A stretch of DNA of 34,918 bases. Source: an uncultured Pirellulaceae bacterium. Its GTDB lineage: Bacteria; Planctomycetota; Planctomycetia; Pirellulales; Pirellulaceae. The stretch covers positions 1-34,918 of the forward strand of contig CAKZVF010000200.1 in assembly GCA_937921995.1 (NCBI GenBank), written 5' to 3'. The notes beneath the pieces were generated by a model that was not told the DNA's origin, did no database searches, and worked only from the letters and a program-made list of their open reading frames with translations. The position numbers and the translations under genes are program-made. Positions 7,183 to 13,915 of this stretch are shown here, in pieces; positions within the stretch are counted from its first letter, which is position 1, and every line of letters begins with the position of its first letter.

Positions 7183-8295
7183 TTAGTACGCCTGGCGCCC
7201 TCGATCACGCCAATCGCTTGACGCCGCAGATGCGGTCGATTCGAAGGGGTCAAAACGCGCGGTCGATTGAGCCAATACTTGGCGCTGCGGTTGAGCGGCG
7301 GGGGATTGCTGCTGTGCAAAACGTCCTTGGTAGGACTGAGGCAGCCCATTGAAATTAACGTAGCCGGGCTGAGCGTTGGGTTGTACGAAGGCGCCTCGGT
7401 AGGTCGTCGGTGTTGATGGGGCGAAGGGTTGCTGGTTCTGTTGACGTGGCTGGTAGTAAGGCTGAACGTATTGACCGCTGCCGGATTGATTCTGAGCAAA
7501 CGGCGTGGTCGCTCGCACGTTGGTCGCGTCGGTGATGGGCAGGCGCGTGTTGTCACGCCGTTCGTCGATGGATGTTGTTTGGTAGTCGTTGGACCGCGTG
7601 AACGAAACGCCCGTACCGCTTCCGCCGTTTAGAGATGCCGTCCGCGCGGTCGGTCCGTCGCTGGAATTGTTGATTCGGGTGGACGATTCTAAAACGGACG
7701 TCGCCGAAGATGCGTCCGCGACGCGGTTGCTGCTGCCGGGTTGGCCGGTCGACGAAGTGTTGAGATCGTTGCCATTGGATTGCCGCCAACCTTGAGTTTG
7801 ATTGAAGTTGGCGGGTTGGTTGGCGGGGGTGGGAGCATTCTGACGAGTGTTCAGTAGTCCGCTGGGGAGTTGCCCGACGCGCGTTCCGTTGATGTTGTTA
7901 TTAGCGTTGTTGTTGACGCCGGGAATGTTCAGCGAATAAGTCGCCGGAGCTGGGATTCTGGATTGAGATCCAGCATTGAGCCGGCCATTTGCGTTGTTGA
8001 AGCCGAAACCGTTATTTAGGGTTGGGGCCGTGTTGTAATTCGGGACTTGATTGTACGCCGGCGCGGTATTGAATGGCTGCGTGTTGAACGGTTGCGTATT
8101 GAACGGTTGCGTATTGAACGGTTGCGTATTGCATCCGGGCGTGGTGCATGGCGGAGCCGAATTGTACGGAGTGTACTGCGGCGGCACACCAGGTTGGCGG
8201 CATCGGCAGCCGGCAAAAGAAACTGCGATCAAGCAAGTCGCCAGTGACAGCACTAGTGTTCGTTGGGTGGCAGATGCGTTAAAAAAATCGACCAT
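7183..8295 (-). CDS. Asn/Gln-rich lipoprotein with NTQPF tandem repeats
   Basis: A 370-residue low-complexity envelope protein with ATG at 8295 and AAGGA ~10 bases upstream. The signal peptide ends in the lipobox-like FAGC (Cys at residue 30), which predicts lipid anchoring. After a Cys/Pro-rich start there are consecutive NTQPF pentapeptides (DNA repeats at 8069-8128), then Asn-, Gln- and Ser-rich sequence such as NNANNNINGT and QPYYQPRQQNQQPF to the end. No enzyme domain is recognised. Planctomycetes have many such proteins, possibly of the envelope or an extracellular matrix. It is directly upstream of the SecA paralogue, so it could be a client or partner, but that is inference. Confidence 0.75.
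   Translation of the reverse strand: MVDFFNASATQRTLVLSLATCLIAVSFAGCRCRQPGVPPQYTPYNSAPPCTTPGCNTQPFNTQPFNTQPFNTQPFNTAPAYNQVPNYNTAPTLNNGFGFNNANGRLNAGSQSRIPAPATYSLNIPGVNNNANNNINGTRVGQLPSGLLNTRQNAPTPANQPANFNQTQGWRQSNGNDLNTSSTGQPGSSNRVADASSATSVLESSTRINNSSDGPTARTASLNGGSGTGVSFTRSNDYQTTSIDERRDNTRLPITDATNVRATTPFAQNQSGSGQYVQPYYQPRQQNQQPFAPSTPTTYRGAFVQPNAQPGYVNFNGLPQSYQGRFAQQQSPAAQPQRQVLAQSTARFDPFESTASAASSDWRDRGRQAY
8069..8128. repeat. 15-bp tandem repeat, four copies, coding
   Basis: Four 15-bp units, the last three identical (TTGAACGGTTGCGTA) and the first differing at three bases. They encode NTQPF repeats on the minus strand. The near-identity at DNA level implies recent slippage expansion. Confidence 0.92.
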
Positions 8296-8752
8296 TGTCG
8301 CAAGTCCTTTTCAATCGGTCGCCCCGATATGCGCGGGCGGATGCTGGAAAAGTAATCCGATATTTCGGCGGCGATTTTCCGGCGAAACTCGGGTTATTCC
8401 GCGGCACAGTAGAGAGATAAAGGGCCTATCGCAAGGGCAATGTGGCGTCCTCGCGCGTTACATGCACATTGCTTTCAACGCTGGCACTTTAAGTTCTTTT
8501 GAAGAACTTTTCAGATCCACCTTTGAGCGCAGGACGCGATGGGATAACCTCATCTCGTTATCAGTTGAGGCGTTTTTCGGATTCTTTTGAAATAGATCGA
8601 ACCCGCACCCAACTCAACCGTAACAAGCAACCGCCGGTTAGGATGACTGGCAGCTGCGGTCGGTTTCCGGGCTTAAGGTTTAAAGGCTGAAGCGACCGAA
8701 CTCATTCGAATCAAATCAACATCGCAAGTTGAAATCCACGGAAGGATTCACG
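8296..8752. other. Divergent intergenic region
   Basis: This region lies between the divergent lipoprotein (minus) and metallopeptidase (plus) genes, so it should hold both promoters. No convincing gene is seen. A perfect 8-bp inverted repeat, AAGTTCTT-TTG-AAGAACTT, lies at 8491-8509 and could be an operator or a weak hairpin. GGAAGG at 8741-8746 is the ribosome binding site of the downstream gene. Confidence 0.5.
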
Positions 8753-9880
8753 ATGCTATTGTGCCACCGGCCATTACGCCGTCAGATATTGTGCCGCCCG
8801 TCAGCAACCCAGCGGCTTTTCTGTTTCGCTGCCGCGATCATCGTTTACTTGGCATCCCTTCTGCTTGCGTCAACCGATGCGAGTGCTCAGCAACCGGTCA
8901 CGACACAGAACTTTGCGGTGTTCGCTGACGATCCTCAGTACGCCTACCGTATCGCTCAAGAGGCCGAACGATATCGAAAGGAACTTTCCGTTTCTTGGTT
9001 GGGTTATGAAATTGATCCTTGGAAGGAACGCTGTCCGATTCGCGTCAGCATCGACATGCATGCCGGGGGAGAGACAAGTTTTGCTTTCTTGATGCCGCCG
9101 GGCAGCGACCGCGGCGAACCAACGGGGTGGGAGATGAAGATTTTTGGGCCTCCGGATCGTTTGCTGGACGCCGTGCTGCCGCACGAGATCACGCATACCA
9201 TTTTCGCGACGCACTTTGGTCGGCCGCTGCCGCGCTGGGCGGACGAGGGCGCATGCACGACAGTCGAACACGAAAGCGAACGCAATAAGAATCATGGCAT
9301 GTTGATCAATTTTCTCAGCGCCAGCCCCTCGCGCGGCATTCCCTTCAATCGCATGTTTACGATGAAGAATTATCCGCACGACATCCTGCCGCTATACGCC
9401 CAAGGCTATAGTTTGGCTCGGTTCTTGATCCAGCAAAGCGGACGCAGGCAGTTCTTGGACTACATCGCCGACGGCATGAGCAGCGAACGACCGGGGATGG
9501 AGCTGGCCGCGTGGGATCAGGCGACGACGCGGCACTATGGTTTCAAGGACCTCTCCGATTTGCAGATCCAGTGGATTCGTTGGGTACGTGAAGGAAGTCA
9601 GGACGGTCCCACCCCTGGCAATCAGCAGTTGGCGTCCAATCGCGTGGCCAGGCCCGTTGCGGACCAGTTGAACGAGCGTGGTTTTGCGGATCCTGATCAG
9701 CGGTCACCGCGCGTTGCGGCGCTGAGCAAAAGCGGTGTTGCGCAGCTTCCGATCAATAACGGTTGGTACGCAAAACAAATGAAAGTAAATCAATCGACTC
9801 GTCGTGTGTCTTCGAGCGACGAAGATGAAGAGGCCGGCGTTACGCTGCCACCGAACCCATCCAAAACGATCTGGCGTTAA
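8753..9880 (+). CDS. Secreted gluzincin-type zinc metallopeptidase (peptidase MA-like)
   Basis: A 375-residue protein. I chose ATG 8753, 6 bases after GGAAGG, over a TTG eight codons earlier. Residues ~20-46 form a signal or anchor segment ending DASAQQ. The zinc site is HEITH at residues 144-148, followed at 165 by the third-ligand candidate Glu in RWADEGACT, the spacing of gluzincins (HExxH...E). This matches the planctomycete peptidase-MA-like/DUF1570-type secreted peptidases. Further on, YAQGYSLARFLIQQSGRRQFLDYI is the characteristic helical segment after the active site. The C-terminal ~90 residues are low complexity. The substrate is unknown and the location is periplasm or cell surface. 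Confidence 0.85.
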   Translation: MLLCHRPLRRQILCRPSATQRLFCFAAAIIVYLASLLLASTDASAQQPVTTQNFAVFADDPQYAYRIAQEAERYRKELSVSWLGYEIDPWKERCPIRVSIDMHAGGETSFAFLMPPGSDRGEPTGWEMKIFGPPDRLLDAVLPHEITHTIFATHFGRPLPRWADEGACTTVEHESERNKNHGMLINFLSASPSRGIPFNRMFTMKNYPHDILPLYAQGYSLARFLIQQSGRRQFLDYIADGMSSERPGMELAAWDQATTRHYGFKDLSDLQIQWIRWVREGSQDGPTPGNQQLASNRVARPVADQLNERGFADPDQRSPRVAALSKSGVAQLPINNGWYAKQMKVNQSTRRVSSSDEDEEAGVTLPPNPSKTIWR

Positions 9881-9909
9881 TTGAATTGTAATTCTGCTCG
9901 AATAAATGG

Positions 9910-10299
9910 ATGCTCGCTATCTGGCCACGCATACGAAAACTGAAACAAGTAGCGTTCTGGCTTTGCATGGCAACTGGATTGGCAGCGGTCCTGGTAATGA
10001 TTGTTTCAACATCGCGGCACCCCCACGTTACCCAAACGATCGGTCGTGCGGACGGTGATAACTACATCGTGGAATGCACCCTTGTAAACCCAACGACTTT
10101 GCCAGTGAGAATAATCGCGACGTCTTCGATTACCCACGAATCAACCAATCGACATCACAGCCTCGTCGCCTATCCGAAAATACAGCAATCCGTGTCGCTT
10201 GATCCACAGGAAACGAAGACGCTCAAATTCGCCCATCCCTGTAACACGCCTGCTCACCGCATTCACCAAACTGTTATACTCAGACCGGACAACCAATAA
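9910..10299 (+). CDS. Hypothetical small membrane-anchored protein
   Basis: A protein of 129 residues starting at ATG 9910, 29 bp after the metallopeptidase stop on the same strand. A basic N-terminus (RIRKLK) is followed by one membrane helix (VAFWLCMATGLAAVLVMIVS, ~14-33). A ~95-residue, probably all-beta, exported domain follows, with alternating hydrophobic strands (NYIVECTLVNPTTLPVRIIATSS) and LDPQETKTLKF near the end. That pattern resembles Ig-like domains handling 'lack-of-regularity' linkers, but no family is recognised. No good ribosome binding site is seen. The close spacing suggests an operon with the peptidase. Confidence 0.55.
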   Translation: MLAIWPRIRKLKQVAFWLCMATGLAAVLVMIVSTSRHPHVTQTIGRADGDNYIVECTLVNPTTLPVRIIATSSITHESTNRHHSLVAYPKIQQSVSLDPQETKTLKFAHPCNTPAHRIHQTVILRPDNQ

Positions 10300-10618
10300 A
10301 TCGGAATTAAACTCTAATTCAAAACACGCAGGATAACAGATGAGTGTTTGACTTCGCGGGGGCAGTTTTTGGAACCCGAAGTAGGTGAAGATGTTCCTTG
10401 AAGTTGCCAGTTTGAAGCTCGTTTGATCCCGCCGAAGCTCAAGCAAAACATTGAACCGAAGTGCCGGAGTTTAGCGGTTTAGGAATGGAGAATCTAATCC
10501 CGGCACTCGGTTATTGTAGACGCTGTTGTCGCTGCAACGTGGTAGTCCTTCGTGATCGCATGGAGGGGTAAGTCAGCAGATGGTTCTTTGGCGTCGGAAA
10601 ACGTAGAGCAGAGGGTGT
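10300..10618. other. Intergenic region between convergent genes
   Basis: No convincing gene is seen. The stretch carries the inverted repeat described at 10455-10511. Confidence 0.5.
10455..10511. repeat. Imperfect palindrome between convergent genes
   Basis: ACCGAAGTGCCGG (10455-10467) pairs with CCGGCACTCGGT (10500-10511), with one bulged base and a 32-nt loop. It sits between convergent transcription units and could serve as a bidirectional 3'-end structure or be a REP-type repeat. No T-run follows. Confidence 0.5.
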
Positions 10619-12271
10619 CTACTTATGCCGCCATGAGGCGGTTGTTTCAGGAGACGTCACGATGGTATTCATTTGATCTCCGTCTGTTCCCGCGGTCGGG
10701 AACCAGATGCGATAGTCTTCGTGAGAGACTTCATTGCGGATGTCGAGACCGCCGTTATGGCCTCTAAGAATCTTCTGTGCCGCCGATAGTTCCAGCCCGG
10801 GAAAGAATTCTTTGGCGGCGGAAAAAATTTCGCTGACGTGCGAAGCTTGGTTTTCCTCTTCGATGTCCGCTTGGGCCGAACGAATGAAGACTTCGACCAG
10901 GTCCTCACTGGTGACCAACGCCACGTTGACGACCGCGCCTTCAACGCCACGACTGTTTTTTACTGCTTCGCCGATAACGTAACTCACGGCCGTGATGATG
11001 CCCACGGAATCCACATTGGCGATCGGGTAGTCTCGATTGCACTTCAGTTCGATCGAAATCCCCAGCGATTCCGCTTTGACTTGATGGTCGTCGACCAAAT
11101 TCGAAATCAGCTGGTTGATATTCGCATCTTTGCGCTCCGGGATATAATCTTGATTCACCAGCAGCATGTCTTGAACCAAACTCGACATCCGCTCCTGGTT
11201 CCGTTTGACAATTCCCCAGCCTCGCCGAATGTTGTCCAGCGATTCCTCAGCCAATCCCATTTCAACCAGATGGGTGCCACCGTTGATGCTCTGAAGAATA
11301 TTCTTGATGCGGTGCGAAAGTTTTTCAGCCGTTTCGCCAACGGCCAGAATGCGTTCTTTTTCCAGCAAAGCCCCGTAGTATTCGTCGTTTTCGATTGCGG
11401 TCGCGGCCAGGTGAGCGATGACGTGCATCAGTTTAAGATGATCTTCGTTGAAGCTGTCTTCGTAAGATCCCGACGATGCCAAGCGGTCGATGTAGATCAG
11501 CCCCAACCCAAACCCGCGCCCGCGAATTGGAACACAAAGCACTTCGGAGATACCGGAGGCGAGGATGCTTTTTGATTTTTTCAAGTGAGCAGATTTGCGA
11601 ATGTCCGATGACAGGACACCAATATCGTGATCGTCGACATGGTGCGCAATGGAGCTGCTGATTTTGAACTGTTGTTCTGCTTGGGTGGGATCACGATATT
11701 GCATCGATTGAACCCGCAGCGGTTTTCGAGGGCCATCTCTTAAAAGAACGCATCCGCGATCGGCCGAAACCCATTCAAAAGTTAACCTCAGCAGATCGTC
11801 CATCATCGGACCAATCTCGCGCTTGGCGGTTGCCAACGAAGCGTCGTACAAAAATTGCAGGTTGCTTTTCAACTGCGCAACGAAGCGTTCATCATCTTTG
11901 ACGGCCTTGATCGATTGGGGTGTTAAAGTTGAGCTTTGCGGCGCTCTGCCTGTTGGGGCCGGAGGTGGTGAGTCCACTTCGTTTTCGGCTAAGACAACAA
12001 ACACGGTTTGGCCAACGGTAATGTGGTCACCCACCTTGATGCCTGAGGAAGTGACGGGCTGGCCATTGAGAAACGTGCCGTTGGAGCTGCCGAGGTCGAT
12101 CAGTTGAGCGGAGTTGTTACTGATTGTGATTTTGCAATGTTCACGTGACGACTCTAAATCAGTTAGGCAAACGCCACTTTTCAAACTGCGTCCGACGACG
12201 ACGCCGTCTCCGGCAACCGGGTAGATCTGACCTTTTTCGTTACCGCGTGTGACAAACAGAGATATCGCCAT
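10619..12271 (-). CDS. FHA-GAF-histidine-kinase-like signalling protein with degenerate ATPase domain
   Basis: A 550-residue cytoplasmic protein. Residues ~1-95 are an FHA domain (VVVGRS, SSREHC, LGSSNGTFLNG) that would bind phosphothreonine. Residues ~125-300 are a GAF domain (DRGCVLLRDG, VLCVPIRG, GLIYIDR, LMHVIAHLAATAIEN). A dimerisation/phosphoacceptor-like helix follows, with ILAVGETAEKLSHRIKNILQSI and His320. The C-terminal part aligns with HATPase_c, but the key boxes are altered: the N-box Asn is missing (SYVIGEAVKNS), there is no DxGxG (IRSAQADI), and GLGL is replaced by PGLELS. The GHNGG turn is kept. It is probably a pseudokinase that senses and docks rather than phosphorylates. 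A lipoprotein gene lies 69 bp upstream. Confidence 0.85.
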   Translation of the reverse strand: MAISLFVTRGNEKGQIYPVAGDGVVVGRSLKSGVCLTDLESSREHCKITISNNSAQLIDLGSSNGTFLNGQPVTSSGIKVGDHITVGQTVFVVLAENEVDSPPPAPTGRAPQSSTLTPQSIKAVKDDERFVAQLKSNLQFLYDASLATAKREIGPMMDDLLRLTFEWVSADRGCVLLRDGPRKPLRVQSMQYRDPTQAEQQFKISSSIAHHVDDHDIGVLSSDIRKSAHLKKSKSILASGISEVLCVPIRGRGFGLGLIYIDRLASSGSYEDSFNEDHLKLMHVIAHLAATAIENDEYYGALLEKERILAVGETAEKLSHRIKNILQSINGGTHLVEMGLAEESLDNIRRGWGIVKRNQERMSSLVQDMLLVNQDYIPERKDANINQLISNLVDDHQVKAESLGISIELKCNRDYPIANVDSVGIITAVSYVIGEAVKNSRGVEGAVVNVALVTSEDLVEVFIRSAQADIEEENQASHVSEIFSAAKEFFPGLELSAAQKILRGHNGGLDIRNEVSHEDYRIWFPTAGTDGDQMNTIVTSPETTASWRHK

Positions 12272-12340
12272 TTCAAGTTTGCTCGCTGGGTACGATTTTA
12301 AAAAAAAAGCCCACCACCGAAAAATGGAGACCGTTTCCGA

Positions 12341-12502
12341 TTACTCGTCGGAAGAAGTTTCCGAGGAGGTGGTATCTGATTTGATCTCCAAATCTTGAAC
12401 CACAGGCGCTTCGTCTTCTTGACTTCCGTGATTTGAACCGCTGCAGCCATCAAAGAGGAAGATGCTGGCTGCGATTGCTAAAAGATATCCTGTGCGTCTC
12501 AT
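12341..12502 (-). CDS. Small acidic lipoprotein, 53 residues
   Basis: A short frame from ATG 12502 to TAA 12343-12341. It begins MRRTGYLLAIAASIFLFDGC, a compact signal peptide with a lipobox-like FDGC (Cys20). The mature part of ~34 residues is acidic and Ser-rich (SQEDEAPVVQDLEIK, then TTSSETSSDE). Tiny lipoproteins of this form are common in planctomycetes. No Shine-Dalgarno sequence stands out. It lies upstream of the FHA protein on the same strand and may share its transcript. Confidence 0.6.
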   Translation of the reverse strand: MRRTGYLLAIAASIFLFDGCSGSNHGSQEDEAPVVQDLEIKSDTTSSETSSDE

Positions 12503-12702
12503 CGTGGTGACTCTGTCGAAATACTTTGTGAAATACTGAGTGAAATGTGGACTTTTTACCGCCGATACACTTGGCTCAAACGCTTGAGCGCGAATACATC
12601 ATCTAGCGGCTTTGGAATATAAGATAGGTCTAAAAATAGGCGGATTCAATGCGATGATTGGCGGTAAATCCAGAATCCAAGGAATTTGGACGGTGCTTTG
12701 TA

Positions 12703-13170
12703 TCAAAGATTGCCAATTTGCCGCGTCGCCTCGAACCCCGCCACCGCAACCGCCGAGGAAAGGTTGAGGCTCCTGACGTTGGGGTGCGTTTCGATTCTCA
12801 GTAGCCGATTAGGGAACCGATCGACGATCGATTTGGGCAGCCCTTTGGTTTCGCGGCCGAAGACAAGCACATCGCCTTTTTGATAGGGCGCTTCGAGATA
12901 GTTTTGCGTCGCGAATCGAGAAAACAACCAGTAGTTTTGTGACGGTAGATTCGACTGTAGGTCGTCAAAGTCCTCGACCGTTTGCCACTCCAGGTGTTGC
13001 CAGTAATCAAGCCCGGCTCTGCGGACGGCTTTCTCGGTGACCTCAAAACCAAGCGGCTTGACCAGCCAGAGTTTTGCCTGCAGCGCGACGCAGGTTCGGC
13101 CAATGGCCCCCGTGTTGGGCGGGATCTCCGGTTGATGCAAAACAATATGAAGGTTGGGTTGGTATTTCAA
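12703..13170 (-). CDS. trmL: tRNA (cytidine(34)-2'-O)-methyltransferase TrmL
   Basis: A 155-residue SPOUT-class methyltransferase, the usual length for TrmL/YibK. It methylates the ribose of the wobble base in tRNA-Leu, using S-adenosylmethionine bound in the C-terminal knot. Visible motifs are PPNTGAIGRTC (~17-27), KPLGFEV, RAGLDYW, VFGRETKGLP (~103-112, the knot loop with the catalytic-region Arg/Glu) and NVRSLNLSSAVAVAGFEATRQ (~121-141). The start is TTG at 13170: an in-frame TAA lies three codons upstream and no ATG precedes the conserved LHIVLHQPEIPPNTG. Nothing else in the neighbourhood is tRNA-related, so it is probably monocistronic or read with the downstream lipoprotein. Confidence 0.93.
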   Translation of the reverse strand: MKYQPNLHIVLHQPEIPPNTGAIGRTCVALQAKLWLVKPLGFEVTEKAVRRAGLDYWQHLEWQTVEDFDDLQSNLPSQNYWLFSRFATQNYLEAPYQKGDVLVFGRETKGLPKSIVDRFPNRLLRIETHPNVRSLNLSSAVAVAGFEATRQIGNL

Positions 13171-13546
13171 AACGACTTAATCAAATCAACTTATATGGAA
13201 AGCTTGGCGTAATAAAAATGAATCCAGCAGTGCTCGTTCTGACCGCAGCGTTGGTTACCAATCAGTCACACGATGCCTAATGATTGAACACGAGCGTAAC
13301 AAAAACAGTCAGAGGCGAGTGGGTTTAATTAGTTACATCATAACGCATGCACGATTTCAAAAATTACCTTGCTTGGAAATTAGCGATCGAAGTACTTCCG
13401 TCAAGCTAATTTGCAAGCGGTAAAATTGAAATTTTCGTAGATTGGCCTGTCGGTTGCTTCAGGGTAGTTGTAAATCATCATCGGTGTGGTTTGAGTTCCA
13501 CAGATTTCCGAATTAGTCGTTATCAATAAAATTGAGAAATGAACAG
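13171..13546. other. Divergent intergenic region, AT-rich
   Basis: This region lies between divergent trmL and the BON-domain gene and should hold both promoters. A 20-codon frame at 13218-13280 is too short and featureless to call. Nothing else is seen. Confidence 0.4.
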
Positions 13547-13819
13547 ATGAGTATTGATTCCAGCCAGCAGACTACCGCCCATTGTTTCGAGTTCCCCACA
13601 CAGCGACCGAACAACTCTGAGTTAGCGAAGAAGATCGAGCTAACGTATGACCGGATGGGCTATCGTAGCTTGGCAATGGTTTACTGTGAAACCGAGGGCA
13701 GTGATATTGTCCTCAAAGGTGAAACGCCAACTTTTTATCTCAAGCAGGTCGCCCAAGTCATCGCGGCAAAAGTGGCAGGGGTTGGTTCCATCAGTAACCA
13801 AATCCATGTACGTGGGTGA
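13547..13819 (+). CDS. BON-domain small protein
   Basis: A 90-residue protein; ATG 13547 is preferred to a TTG five codons earlier. After an ~28-residue polar leader (SQQTTAHCFEFPTQRPNNSE) comes a single BON-like domain: LAKKIELTYDRMGY, MVYCETEGSDIVLKGETPTF, then LKQVAQVIAAKVAGVGSISNQIHV. This is the beta-alpha-beta-beta pattern with the conserved Gly in 'v.L.G.v' and the closing 'v.G...V.N.i.V'. BON domains bind phospholipid membranes or other envelope components, usually in periplasmic proteins such as OsmY. No signal peptide is visible, so this copy may be cytoplasmic. Confidence 0.75.
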   Translation: MSIDSSQQTTAHCFEFPTQRPNNSELAKKIELTYDRMGYRSLAMVYCETEGSDIVLKGETPTFYLKQVAQVIAAKVAGVGSISNQIHVRG

Positions 13820-13915
13820 GATTTTTATCTTCCCCGCCTGCGGCGTCCAGCGCGGACTTCGGTGGCTGCGACCTCACGATGGCTGAGACCCTGCATCGTT
13901 TCGCATCAGAATGGT

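Noticed and set aside
8051..8590. 179-codon plus-strand frame opposite the NTQPF lipoprotein
   Set aside because: It is a shadow of the 15-bp repeats on the coding minus strand; its repeated NGCVL units have no independent support.
13218..13280. 20-codon frame upstream of the BON gene
   Set aside because: It is too short and has no supporting features.
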